A DNA stretch of 64,000 nucleotides, taken from NCBI GenBank assembly GCA_034509925.1, contig CM067534.1, positions 3,328,501 to 3,392,500 on the forward strand. The letters are read 5' to 3'. This DNA is from Hirudinaria manillensis (Eukaryota > Annelida > Clitellata > Hirudinida > Hirudinidae). A model generated the notes under the pieces. That model made no database searches. It saw nothing but the letters and a program-made list of their open reading frames with translations, and was not told the DNA's origin. This document shows, one piece after another, positions 23,879 to 36,600 of this stretch; the stretch's first letter is position 1; each line of letters begins with the position of its first letter. Both the position numbers and the translations under genes were made by a program.

Positions 23879-25649
23879 TCAGCAAAAAGCGTCGAATCAG
23901 CCAACTCAATTTCTGCAATTTTTTTCATTTTTTAATTTTTTTAGAAAATATTCCTCTCTTTGTAGGAGTTTTGTAGAATTTAAAAAAATATTTTTCAAAG
24001 AGTTTGAACAGAAGATATATCTACATGGTCTCAATCATCCACTTAGTTTTGGAGTTGCCAATTAAACGACTAATTAAGATAATAAATATCAAATTATTTT
24101 CTTACTGAACACGAGTCGGTGTGGAAAATTTTAGCTGAGCTGTATATTTGCCTCATTAAAGAGCAGGTCTTAAGACTTAAATTAACTTTTAGCAACTTGT
24201 GTGTCCTAATTTCAGTAAAGTTTCGTTACAAATCTCTGCCTGTTTCTTTATCGCTTCTTTTTAATTTGTTTTCCTCCGATAATTTATGTAATATATCGAC
24301 TCAAATAACGCGATCCATCGGCCCTACTTTCGTAATGTGATCATTAACAACTTACTCAGTAATCAATGTATCGTTCTCATCTTCAGTCGTCTTTAGTAAA
24401 ACCGTTAGGACAAGGTATTCCTATGAAAAAGAGAATCCCTAACTTGAGAAACCATATTTATATACGAGCGGTTTGGATCTCTTTTCAAACTACAGCTCGA
24501 ATATAATCGTAGTGGGTATACAAGAGATAGAAAGTCATTTTATCATCAATTAATTATTTGGAGACTAAGTTAGTGAGCCATCATGCTCTTACTAACATCA
24601 ATTTTAGAAACGATGTTCATGTCAAACGTCATGAACACCTGTGTCACGCCGTTCCTCAACCAGTCATACGACTGGCTCTCTATGTCAGACTGTTTTATAT
24701 ATTTCAGTTCTTTAAATTTGGATGAAGCATCTAAACATTTCCATCGTTAATGCGCACATTATTTGAGCTAGAGGAGTCAGCGCTTAAACACCTAAATAAG
24801 CAAACTTTCTACTATATAATTCAAAAATTGTATCCTACTCAACCACACTAGAAGGACAAATAGATCTACTGCATCAAACTTCCCAACTTTAAATCATTTG
24901 CACATAATAATGTATTTTGGGAATCCAAAAACCATGGTCGCACCACTTTACACCACGGCGCCCTAAGGATAGTCGTTTGTCCGTTGTCTTTGCATTAAAG
25001 TACTCTATTACTAAATAGTGATCGAGTCAACTGCGTAGCACTGATCAGTTATTGGTATCGTTTTGTTTCAAAAGCATCAGTATCTCCGATTGTTTCTAAA
25101 AGTATCATAAACAACTCTTTCATATCTACCTACACCCCCCCAACAGATTCTTTGTCCATTCCAATGGTCCACCCTCACATTGATACCTCGAACAGTCGAA
25201 AACAAAGTCCAGCGATGCAGTCACTCAGAAAGTTTAATGATATAAAAAAAGACAAAATATGCCAATACTCCACAAAACAACGTCGAGACTCCCGTCGAGA
25301 TGCGACTCCGATCGGGGGAACATGGAAGCTAGAGGGGAAGTCAACGTGCGCATTAAATATTCCACGCATCAGCACTGGAATGCACCAGAGTGAACGATGA
25401 AAATATACAAAGGTGAGAAGAACTCCAACTGGTCGTTTACTCATGATGTACAAATGAAATCATAATCGCTCGGGGCAGATCTGAAGGTGCCGACAAAGGA
25501 ATAAATACTGATAGCTCCTGCTCGTCTTAGAGTGTGGCGGCCCTCAGATTAATAAAATAAAGCACAATCACTCGATCACTCAGTCAGGTTACACGCGCGA
25601 GACGACGACGGGAACGAAACCGCGCCCCCGAAGTGTACAAAATCTCCGC
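23879..25649. other. Convergent spacer between GIPC and PDI
   Basis: Holds the GIPC 3' UTR, with AATAAA at 24081-24086, and the 3' UTR of the disulfide isomerase from the other side. The short frames at 24119-24340 and 25152-25453 have no family resemblance. No repeat array of note, and less AT-rich than other spacers, as expected of transcribed UTRs. Confidence 0.55.
24081..24086 (+). promoter_or_regulatory. Candidate poly(A) signal of GIPC
   Basis: AATAAA about 200 bp after the GIPC stop codon on the coding strand. Confidence 0.5.
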
Positions 25650-28600
25650 TTATAATTCGTCTTTCTTCGCGTCCTCGTCCTTCTCTGGCAATTCCACCTC
25701 CTCGATTTCCTGCGGAAAAAGAAAAACAGAGGTCCGTGAACAGATCGGTCTCGACGAGACGTTTTGAAATTCTAAGCCGTCGTTAACTTAGCCCTTAAGA
25801 TATTACAAAATGGTTTTTTTTTAAAGGGAGCGACGATCCAAACCTCCTCGGAAGGACCGCGGGCATCGACTCCTCCGGACTCCAAGAACTTGCTGAAAGC
25901 AGCCAACGTCCTCTCGCCATTGTAATCAACGACCTGCAAACGAATGTTTCATCTTTTGTAACTTCCACGATTATTGATTTGCCACAACCAAAGAATATCA
26001 TTAAAGGCTTCAGCTGATTCATTACTCTATGCGACATGTACATAACTAATGCTTAAGGATAATAAGCGCCCAATCAACAACAAATAATATTTGCTGAGTT
26101 TTGAAAATAAGATGAAGGGAATCAGCCATTGGCCATTACCTCATCACTGTTCTTTGGGAAGAACTTAAGAGTCGGGAATCCTTGGATCCTAACATCTTCG
26201 AGTTCATTGGCTGTGGAATCCATCTTGGCGATAACCAAATCTGTTCTGTCCTTGAACTTCTCTGCAAGCTCCTCCCAGATTGGTGCAAGTTGCTTGCAAT
26301 GACCACACCATGGAGCATCTAAAAATAATAATCAACAATAATAATAATAATAGTCAACAATGATAATGTTATGTAATAATAATAATCAACAATAATAATG
26401 TTATGTAATAATAATAATCAACAATAATAATGTTAAAATAGGCGAGGGGTTTGCCCGTGCCTTATGTAATAATAATAAAGTCAACAATAATAATAATAAT
26501 AATAATAATGCTATTATCATCTATAATTACGTATCATTCCGAATATAGAGAAAACCAAATTCATACAAAAAAAAAATCTAAAACACGAACTAACAGAATT
26601 CAACGAAGACATCCTTCGACTTGTCCTTGGCCACGGCTTCGAAATTCTTGCCGACGAGCACCTTGACGGGCTTGGCATCCCAATCTTCGGGGACCTCCTC
26701 GGAGTTCAAGTGCGGCTGAAAGCGAAAGTCGACGGTGCGTGACGACGGTCGAAGATCCGGAAAGAAGGAGTCGGATCGACTTTAAAAGCTTTAAAAGCTC
26801 ACCTTCTTCCTTCCTTCGATGACATCATTGAGGAACGTTTTCAGAGATTCGAGTTCGATTTCAGAGGTGTCTGGTTTGTACTTCAGCATGGCGTCGTCCT
26901 TCATTGAAATGTACCTGGTAAATAAATAAATGAATAAATAAATAAATGAATAAATAAATAAATGAATAAATAAATAAGCATTGTCTCAGACTGAACTGAC
27001 AACAAATCTACTTCTTCTTAATAATAGTTCAGACTCGTTCGTACCTGTAAGCAGGACAATCTTCGACCTTCAAATGGAAGAATTCGAGGACTCTGTGGTT
27101 TTCTTCCTCATCGATGTTGATGTAGATAAACAAAACCTGTTAGAAATGATAGTTAATGATAAATACCACATTAGGTACGTGAGATAAAAAAAGTGACAAG
27201 TTATACACCGACGACCAATAAATAATGAATTTTGACATTGAAGAACTTTTGAATTTTTGCTAGGTGGCGATATCACGAAAGCATTCATCAAGCGCCCAAA
27301 TCGATGGACCTTCTCACGAAAGGTTGCAACACATTTGCTCATAGCAGGTGTTCTAAATTATGTATGTCGAGGCTCCCATCGATCTCCAGACGAAGCCACG
27401 TGGCAATGGCAAATTAGCTTGCTAACAACACTTCGCTTACGTGTGCTTGAAAACGATCTTTCCGAGTAACGTACGAACGTAACATAATGACGAACATAAT
27501 ACTACGTGCTAACGGCTCATTTGCTCACCTTTCCCTTGTATTCTGGGGCAACCTTCCTGAACACATCCACAACAGTCTCAAACTTTTCTGATTTCTTGCT
27601 AACAAAGAGGAGATTGTGGAACTTGATGTCACCTCCGAAGATCTTAGGTGCAACTTCTTGAGAGAATTCGACCACCAACGGCAGCCTGTTGGCCTTGATG
27701 AATTCCACGATGGACTCTGCAGTTATGGATTCCGTCAAATCCACTCTACCTTCGTCGAACTGAAACAAAAAGACGATCGTGGATAATTATTTGAGTGAAA
27801 AGATGATCACGAACAATCATTTGTGAGCCATTTTAGGATGAGCTCTGATAAAATGCTTCTTGTTATTATATAATTATCTTGAAACAATGAATGAAAAGAA
27901 AGAGTTAAGAGATCAGACGCAGTTATCGTCTCAAAACCGAAATCAATTACTTCCTCATTTCCATATGTTTCACCCTAATTCAATTCAGACTAATCGTTAT
28001 AATGTTATAAGAATCAAAAATTACCTTCTTGAACAGGACGACGGTATCTTTCTCGACTTTGTATTCGGCATGAACGGCCGGATCCAAGGACAGTCCAAAC
28101 ACGATGTCGTCGATACTGTAAGCAACTTCGTTCAGAGCTTTAGCTGCATCAGAATCCTTATCCTAAAAGAATAAAGAAATTGAATGATGAAACTCATCAA
28201 TAAATTCATATAAGTAAAAAATAATAGCAATCAGTAATTATACGCCTAAATATTAAAAGCACACTCCCGGCAATCTCATTCATGAAATTTCTAAAGAATC
28301 AATTTCGGTACCTTGAATAATCCCAACACAGCGACTTCGTGTTTTTCGGCAAAGGATTTGGCAGCTTCAACGTCTGTAACGTCCAGGACGGCCGGTCCCG
28401 TTTTCTTTTTCAGCCAGTTAACGATTTCATTGGATGTTCTTCCGCCCCCGTATTCTGTCGGCTTTCCGTTCCTGAAGAACTTGATGGTCGGATATCCTTT
28501 CACCTTGAATCTTTCACCCAGCTCAGTCTCCTCAGTTGCATCGATCTTTGCCAATTTGATTTCAGAGTTCTCATCGTTCAGTGCCTTGGCAGCCTTAATA

Positions 28601-29152
28601 TATTCAGGTGCAAGAGCTTTGCAATGGCCACACCATGGAGCATCTAGAAATTCATAAAAGAACAAATAATTAGCATCAAGTATCAAGACTCTGATGGCCC
28701 CTCCCATTTTCATTTCAATAAAGCAGGGCAATATTTCATACACACTTTGAAAAATAATGATCTAGCAAATAAGCGTATGGAAACACCTGTTTTAAAAACT
28801 GTGCATATAATACAAATGGAAATGACTTAAAACCATCGAGCAATTCTAAAATGCCTTAAAAAGCCTCTTCTCACAAAAGTAATTATTCAACGCATCAGAT
28901 TTTACCGCAAGTAATGGACACAAACTCGTTTCAGATGTGTAAAAGTAGTAAATGTTTCTAAATTAAGGTGACGCTGGTTGAAACAAGTCATAACTCACAG
29001 AACTCTGCCAAAACATATTGGTGCTTCTCCAAAGCCTTATCAAAATTGTCCTTTGTCAGAACGAGAACACCTTCATCCTCCTTAAAATCGTCAGCAAAAC
29101 CAAACGATAAGGCACAGGAAAACACAAGAAGCGTTGCAAATCCGAGAGACAT
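25650..29152 (-). CDS. P4HB: Protein disulfide isomerase with KDEL signal (PDIA1/P4HB type)
   Basis: Oxidoreductase and chaperone of the ER lumen that forms and rearranges disulfides; PDIA1 is also the beta subunit of prolyl 4-hydroxylase. Ten exons in order: 29152-28999, 28643-28312, 28162-28025, 27759-27529, 27136-27045, 26914-26803, 26715-26595, 26318-26140, 25933-25844, 25709-25650; 502 residues. A signal peptide covers 1-20, followed by [13 protein letters not shown]. The a domain has CGHC at 56-59 and the a' domain CGHC at 398-401, both in YAPWCGHCK, with redox-inactive b and b' domains between. The acidic tail ends KDEL. An upstream in-frame ATG at 29176 would add eight residues before the signal peptide, so the second ATG is preferred. 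All phases agree. Convergent with GIPC and divergent from the hnRNP gene. Confidence 0.98.
26330..26520. repeat. AAT/CAACAATAATAA array in PDI intron 7
   Basis: Near-identical segments with TAATAATAATCAACAATAAT and ATGTTATGTAATAATAA recur three to four times at about a 45-bp period, flanked by plain (AAT)n. They lie within a PDI intron between 26318 and 26595. Confidence 0.8.
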
Positions 29153-30190
29153 CTTTGGGCCCAAAGTGAAGATCATCCAACCGATGATGTTATATGCGGC
29201 AGCTCACAACGTGGCGAGTGGGGCGCCTCACCTATCGCGTAGTTTTTATGTATCACTCCGCACGCGTGTTGAATTCTCATTGGCTTGAGTAGTTAAAAAG
29301 TAATCACCTAATGGTCATTTCATGCAAACAATATTTTTTCCTTAATATCCGCTTATCTCTTTTATATATATTACTTCTTTTAATGCATCGGAAGATAAAT
29401 TGCTGACTACTTATTGAGAGCGCCAATAAGATCTGATATCAAGCATCTTGACTTTATCTGTGAATGTTTATGACACATGATTACTTCTGGGGAGATTTCA
29501 TAATGAATATTTTTGTTATCTTAATCGGCTTTGGATGTTTAAAAATCATTTGATCGTTACTTTATGTGGGATTTCAGATGAGGTGGAGACCAAGCAATTG
29601 AAACCAAGTAATTATGAGGAAATTGCACGTAACACCTGTATCACGACTAGTGTTTTGCTTTAATCATTTTGTACTGATTTAAAAACGTGTGTTTAATATA
29701 ACTTTCCAGTTTCTAATCCTTTTACCACATTAACTTAAGCTTGAAAGCTGGGCTGCAGGATTGGTCGATCCTCAACTTTTGAAGTCCTCCATGCGAATTT
29801 ATTTAAAATATATGAGAAGAACTAGTGGATCTAGAATCCTACATTAAAATGGGATGCACGTTACACTTAAGTGGCCGACCAGAGGAAAGAATTTTTTTTA
29901 TGCATTTTCCATGAATTAAATATGGTCTAAAAATAGTAAAGTTTCTAACTCCGCTCTGAGATAGTTAAGTGTCATCTTGACTTTATGGCAGTGGTTGATA
30001 TAATTTTATACGATGTAATGATATTTATATTCCTATTCAAATACTTTATTATTACGTGGTCAAGCAACTACATTTTTGTGGTACAAATTGATTAAAGCGG
30101 CTATTTTGTATCTTTGCTTATACGCATAGATTATCATCTCGGACATATTGTTTAGTTGTGAGATCGAGCAGCATTAATATTCGATCGAAG
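29153..30190. promoter_or_regulatory. Divergent PDI / hnRNP promoter region
   Basis: About 1.04 kb separates the start codons of the disulfide isomerase (minus) and the RNA-binding protein (plus). A GC-richer patch next to the PDI start (29160-29260, with CACGTGGCGAG-like and GGGCGCC words) probably holds its 5' UTR or promoter. The rest is AT-rich with no array or exon. No ER-stress element could be called. Confidence 0.5.
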
Positions 30191-32766
30191 ATGTCTAGCA
30201 GTGGCGATGGCTATAATGAGGAAAGTGCTGATTACGAAGCCTCTTATGGCGATTATAATTTAGCGAATCAAGATTACGAAGATGGCAATGAAACTGCTGA
30301 CCCAACCAGCCATGAAGACAATATAACTAACGAAACACAAAATGAATCATCCTTCCACTCACAAGAATACCCACAAGATGGGGATAACCTTTCACCACAG
30401 GAAAAATACGAAAGTAATGAAGAAACGGGGAACATTGTTGACAATCGCAGTGCCCCGATATCATATTCATCTGCCTCGAAGTTGGATGACGACGAGAGGT
30501 ATGCCGCCAAAAACAAACATTAACTTACATTGAATATACATTGTTTGGGGTACTGAAATTCGTTTATTTGATGAGATCCTGATCTTATGCTTTCAGGAAA
30601 ATTTTTGTTGGAGGTTTGCACTGGGAGACCACAGTCAGTGAGTGTGCATTCATTGATCAAATAATTGACAAAATAAATAAGATACACCCTAATGCTAAGG
30701 GCCATTTTTTTTAATTGCTTAGTTTTTCCCTTCAATTGTCAGTCATGTTTCATGAAATGCCTACTAACATCCTGACGTCTGCCAAAAATATGTTTCCATC
30801 ATCCATAAATTATAATTTTATAAGGAATGTTATTTTCTCAGATGACTTAAGGGACTATTTTTCAAAGTTTGGAAAGATAGTTGATGCCACTTTGAAGACC
30901 GATCCTGCAACGGGCAGGTCTCGGGGATTTGGGTTTGTCCTCTTCGAAGAAGTTGCAGCCGTGGAAAAGGTTGCCTGTTTTCTTTAGTTTTTTTTTTCAT
31001 CTCCAGTTTGATTATTCTCTCTGTTGTTTTTTTTTAAATGTCTGAAACAGTTAAATGATTAGTGGCTTTTGCTTTAAACATTGTGATTTTTTTAGAGTGA
31101 TTTAAAACTTGTTGATTCATTTGTGTGTGTAACTGACAGGGTTGATCTCCTAGGTTATTCAGTATCGACTTTTGGTGAATAGCGAAAGCTCGGGCAGCTA
31201 AGCTTTAGTCTCTCTTTGATTGAGTAATTTCTTTAAACCAGAACATTTTTTTGGTAAAATTTGCAAAACTTTCTTAATCATTTCCTTTAAAAATTTCATA
31301 AATGTAAAACGTTTCAGTTTAGGATATTTTCCATCGCCGTTTTTCATCGAACGAGCTATTCTAATGACGCGTTTTATCGGCTTGTCAGGTGTGCTCAGAA
31401 AAAACTCACATTTTGCAAGGGAAAAATATCGACCCAAAAAGAGCCATGTCCAGAACGACGAGTACCAAAGATCCGGTGAAGAAAATATTTGTCGGGGGCG
31501 TCAGTCCGGACATGCCCGAGTCGGAGATCAGGAATTATTTCAGCAAGTACGGAAAGGTCTGTCGGAGATGCGGTCCGGATGTTTTACATTCAATTGAAAT
31601 TTCTTGGCAAATATTGATTTTTGAATCTGCAGATAGAAGAGGTGGAGTTGCCATTCGATAGGTTGAAGAATCAGAGAAGGGCTTACGTCTTCATTACCTT
31701 CGAGTCGGAGAAAATAGCAGAGGAGGCCTGCTCCATGCCAAAGCAGAAACTCGGCGAAAGAGAGGCTAGTCCTTGTCCAAGTGTCTCTCGTTCTTCACGA
31801 GACGTTTTTGTTTTTATTTTCATTATATTTTTTTTGATGTCCTTACTTAAGATTCATTTCTGGCTTGTTAATGGCAAGGTGTTCATCTTAAAGCTTTCAA
31901 AAAGGATTCGAATAGATTTAAGCGATCTTAGAGGTGTTTTTCCGTCGCATGACTTTAAGTGTCACATTAATTTCAGCTTTCCAGACTCGATGGATTTGAT
32001 GGGATTTGAGTTTTCCATCTTAAGAGGCAGAATCTCATCTGACTAGTTGGAACCATGCTTAATTTAGCTTTCTTAAATATTTGTAACGTTTCAGATAAAG
32101 TCTCACTTTGCTAACGTGCTTCCTTGATAACGATTTGTTACCTTGTCTGTTTTGGAAGTCGTCCGTGGCGGTGCGTCCATGATGAATTGTTTTTTTCCCA
32201 ACAGGTCGACGTCAGGCGAGCGACTCCGAGGGCCGAGAACGACCCGCTCAGAGCAGGGTTCAGGGGTTATTACCATGGCAATCTTTTGATTCTATGTACT
32301 TTCGGTAGATAAATGTTTAACCCTTTGCTTTTTTAGGTTATGATTACAGCTCGTACTACAATTATGGCTACGGTTACCCGGGATACAGCATGCCCAGCTA
32401 TGACTATAGTAGTTACTATGGCCAAGATTGGTCTCAATACAGCCAGTACGCTCAACAGTACGGCTATCCCACCTCTGGGGCTTACAGTGAGTTTGCAATT
32501 TTTAAATTTATTACTTTAAATTATCTAATATCAGCTTATTAACGTGCAAATAACGATTCGCTGAATGTTTCTGTTCTCGGCAGCTGGCTATGACTACAGC
32601 AGTTGGTATGCCCAGCAAGATCAAAGTAAGTCACAGAGTTGTGATCATGTCATGTCGTCATTCGATCGCTCATCCATTCTCGTCCTCTTCCTTTCCAGGC
32701 GGCCAAACCGGCGGAAAGAGCAAGAGGGGATCCGGCACGACTCCTTACCACCCTTACGCCCGTTGA
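30191..32766 (+). CDS. Two-RRM heterogeneous nuclear ribonucleoprotein (Squid / hnRNP A/B-D type)
   Basis: RNA-binding protein for mRNA processing, localisation or stability. Nine exons: 30191-30498, 30597-30637, 30842-30969, 31389-31556, 31633-31764, 32205-32265, 32337-32486, 32584-32625, 32699-32766; 365 residues. An acidic, low-complexity N-terminus (about 100 residues, rich in Asp, Glu, Asn and Tyr) precedes RRM1 ([12 protein letters not shown] at 104; [10 protein letters not shown] at about 142-151) and RRM2 ([26 protein letters not shown]). A linker then reads [18 protein letters not shown], as in Drosophila Squid. The C-terminus is a Tyr/Gly/Ser/Gln prion-like tail with repeated YDYSS. 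It ends TTPYHPYAR, possibly a PY-type nuclear import signal. Intron 5 seems to start with GC. A GTG open to the frame upstream (30158) is not used; ATG 30191 is the start. Confidence 0.94.
31765..31770 (+). other. Apparent GC donor (GCTAGT) of hnRNP intron 5
   Basis: The exon ends AGA GAG and the intron would start GCTAGT. Joining to the acceptor before 32205 gives [13 protein letters not shown], gap-free against Squid-type proteins. Phase-0 GT sites further on would insert about 7-14 extra residues (ASPCPSV...) at this conserved place, which is why the GC site is preferred. Confidence 0.65.
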
Positions 32767-33668
32767 GAATTTAAAATCTTTCGACGATTGCGATGACAGG
32801 TGTGAAAAGCGTTTCATGTAAAAGATGTTTTTAGATATTCAAAATAAAATAAAATAAATACTGACTCTTGAGACTAAATTCCGTCATCCTTGACTCTACC
32901 TTTGTCGCAGGTGTCGTCCAATTCCTCGACTTACGTTTTGTTTACGACTAATTTTCTCTTTAATGTTGTTAAACTTAACGTCTCTTAACTTATACTTACC
33001 GATGGTCAACGAATATTTTGTATGCTGTGTGGTTAAGTGGTTTTATTTGGATTTTAAAGATTATCTTTATTGACCATTAAATGATGTTATACACGAACTC
33101 GTTGAAATTGGTAGTTCTCAAAAGAAGTTGCAGATTATTTGTCAATATTTTCTTGGAAGGGTTAGTCGAAGATTTTTGTTTTCATCCGACATCGGACGGA
33201 AGAGGGCGCTCGTTAATTAGGGGCGTGAATAGGGTCAGGAGGGGATTCTATGTGGATGGCAAATTGGGTCATTAAGAGTGGGTTGCGAGTTGAGGGATTG
33301 TATGACCGAACGTGTCGAGGCAATAGCGAAGTGGAGGCCGTTCGTTTTCTCAGTTTGATCGATTGGAGCGCAGATTCATGATAATCCTGATTTCCCAGGA
33401 CTAAATTCCATTAACAACGTCTCGTGAGTTATGACGGCCGCGAGAAGTTTTGCAACGATTTTTACTAAAAGCCAGATTTATGATTCTTAATCCTGAATTG
33501 TTTCCACGTTCCAGTTTTTTGCTCGGTTAACAAATAAAAAATATAAGTTACTTTTGGTCACCAGGCATATCAAGGAGGAAAAAAGAAACATTACCCAACA
33601 AATTAATTGACATTAAGTGACTCGACTTTAGCGACTCCAATGTCACTTGGAAACGTCCCCTGGGAGTC
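32767..33668. other. Convergent spacer between the hnRNP gene and the lectin-receptor gene
   Basis: Starts with the hnRNP 3' UTR, where AATAAA repeats begin at 32843. On the minus strand, AATAAA candidates for the lectin-receptor gene lie near 33042-33047 and just beyond. No exon, RNA gene or array is seen. Confidence 0.55.
32843..32848 (+). promoter_or_regulatory. Candidate poly(A) signal of the hnRNP gene
   Basis: Three overlapping AATAAA hexamers begin here, 77 bp after the stop codon. Confidence 0.7.
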
Positions 33669-36600
33669 CTAAGCTACGGGATGATTGCCGGAATCGAAGC
33701 GATGTCCTATAAGAGAGGATTGGGTTTTCGACAGCGTGCCAAACGTGTGAATTGAGGTACCATCGAAAGTTTTTCTATTCTTCGGTAGGATGGGTGACGC
33801 AGAAAAGTTGATAGCTGCTGTCATGGAGGCAACGTCAGGCCTGTCCATCCACTCGTTGGAACAACAATTAAATGCCGGAGGTGGAGCTTGCATCCTATTG
33901 TTGTTTGCAGTCGACGAAGTATTCGGCATGAGGCCGTACAAAGAAGGATCGTCGCCGATGGTTTTATTGATGAGAGTGGCAGAATGTAGTTTCTGCTTTT
34001 CAGCGTGAACGATGGGGCACGCCCTGCAGAAATCTTTGGATGTCAGAGGCAAGCAATGCTGCCCTTCGGTGCAATAGGTCGACATGGCGTCTCTCGTACA
34101 GAGCGCTGTAGTCTGGTGTTGCTGGAGAGCGTGGTGGTGGAGTTCGGCCTCTTGTTGTTCCCTCCATTTCCTGTCAGAAAGTGTCAGGAAGTGTGGACTT
34201 CATTAAGAAATCATGCACTGAATTAATTCATTCCGATAATGGCATCCACTCCAGAATTTCTATCGCCGCTTAAACCGTCGACGTGGTGAAAGCGAGGTAA
34301 AAGCTTTCAAGCTTTCGTATCGTTTAACATCGGTTGTTAACAAAAGTAGATTTCAAATCTTAAAACTTGGATAAGAACAGTATTTCCTGGTAAACGTTAA
34401 TATTAAACTCATGTTAAACTTTAAATTCTTTATTTGACAAAAATAATTGCTCAAAAAAGCTGGAATTTTTGAAATAATATAACAAAAAATAAATAATATA
34501 ATATCGTATCAAGGAGCTCATTATCTTATAATTCTTATTTTTTCGCCTCAGAGAACATTTAAGTTGAAACTTAATTTGAGCGATTTTCAAGTGATCCTTC
34601 AAATATCCACGTCTTTGAAAATGCGTTTCTGATGATTTCAGGAATAGCATTTAAAAGTTGATGGACAAAAACTGGAATAAGTTTTTAATTTAGTATCTGA
34701 ATATATTTTTTAAATTAGAATTTCCATGAAATACTGTAATAAATACAATGATGTATTAATGCGCGATTTGCAAATATATTTTCAATTTAAGTTAATTGAT
34801 TATTTCAAAATTAGTTTTGGCTGAAAACGCTAATGATCAACTATGGTGTATTAAATAAATAGACCCATTTGTCACAGATACATATAAATTGAGAATATTT
34901 GGAATAGCTTATTTAATAATTTCCACATAAATTTCCATAAATTATGCTTAATTACGAAATATTGTTTTCGTTTTTCTGTGCCGATGTTAAACAATCTTGG
35001 GTCATCACTTTGAACTTTTACTAAAGAAGGTATCATGAATAAATAAATAAGTGTTTAATATTCATGAAGCTATGAGGCTCATACATTGTCTGCTGTGAAG
35101 TCCAAATGAAATGTTTTATTTGCATTTGCATTTATGCTTAAATATTTATTTTTAAATTTAAATATTTACTCGCAGAGATTCAATTCAATTGTTTATGAAT
35201 TATCGATCGCTTCGGAGGAATAATAATTTTTTTTTTAAATCTCCGAATAATCGAGAGAGATTGAGAGAAATTGAGAGGCTTGGGGGCACGGATGAGGTGA
35301 AGGAAATAATCTTTGAAAGTAATTGCTGCATGGCTTCTTGTAATTACTGAGAGCATAAGACATTGGCTGGATGGATCGCATAGGAACGGTGGATGGTTGG
35401 ATGGACAGATAGATGGATGGATGTATGGTACATCGGAGGTCGTATGGATGAATGAATCAGAGGTGAATTGTGAACGAATGATGAATTAATGAAAGAAGAA
35501 TGAATGAGTGATGGATGAATGAATGAATGAATGGTGAATGAATTATTGAAGAATAAATGAAAGAATAAGAAAAAATGGTCCAATTTAATCGAGACCGAAA
35601 TGAAAATATGGCTGAGATTGCCATCTTTTTGGATCCAATATCGATCCAAGTATTTGATTATTTTTGAAATAATTTCTTAATTAATTCAACAAAATTATAT
35701 TGAAATTATATTTAAACTGAATAATGTTAGTTACTACTTATTAATAATTTTGTAATGGTTATATATTTATCTTCGGTGATATTATCAAGAAGGTATGACA
35801 ATAATTGTTAATATTATTATTTTTAATTGCTTCTCTCCATAATAATAGTAATAGTAATAATTATAATGATAAGTTGGTGTCGTCAGTGTCATTCCAAAAG
35901 TAAAGGGAACTGCTGACCAAGTGAATTCAGGCCGATCACTGTGAGTTCGCTCATGATTCGCCCCTTCCATCGAGTGATCAACAAACGCATGTCAATTTTT
36001 TGGCCATTATCAACGAGACAAAAGGCATTCCAATCGGGTGACGGCTTGGCAGACAACATCTGGCTAGTAAAGTCACTTGTCGCAAAAAGTAGATAAGAAA
36101 GAAACTCGACATGACATTTGGGGACGTATCTAAAGCGTTCGATTCCGTTTCACACGAATCGATTATCAGGGCAGCCTCTCGACTTGGCGCACAACTCTTG
36201 TTAACAAGATATCTGTCGGAGATGTACATTGATTGCCAAGTTCACATCAGAATGGGAAGAGAGATCAGCAGAACCATACAGGTCGGCAAGAGAGTAAGGC
36301 AAGGCTACACCATGTCGCCGATGTTATTCAATGCTGTGATCGACATGGTAGTCAGTAACATCGATAGATCTATCGGTGTCATTTGAGGAGAGAAATCCGC
36401 GGAGAAGTGCAACTACATCGCCATTGCGGACGACCTCCTTTTATTGTCCAGCACAGATGTTGTAATGAAAGTGATGTTGCAACAACTAGAGACATCGATG
36501 GCCAAAGTTGGACTCACCATGAATCCAGCGAAGTGTGCCTCGATGAGAACTGAGGTGATCACACGGAAAAGGCAATGGATCGTGAATCTAGAACCGTACC

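Noticed and set aside
23620..23928. 102-codon minus-strand frame
   Set aside because: Antisense of GIPC exon 6, which carries the conserved GH2 sequence on the plus strand.
29745..29840. Words resembling a cloning-vector polylinker (GGGCTGCAGGA, ACTAGTGGATC)
   Set aside because: The two words are 60 bp apart, in the wrong order for a polylinker, and are embedded in ordinary AT-rich sequence. Most likely coincidence; a vector screen would settle it.
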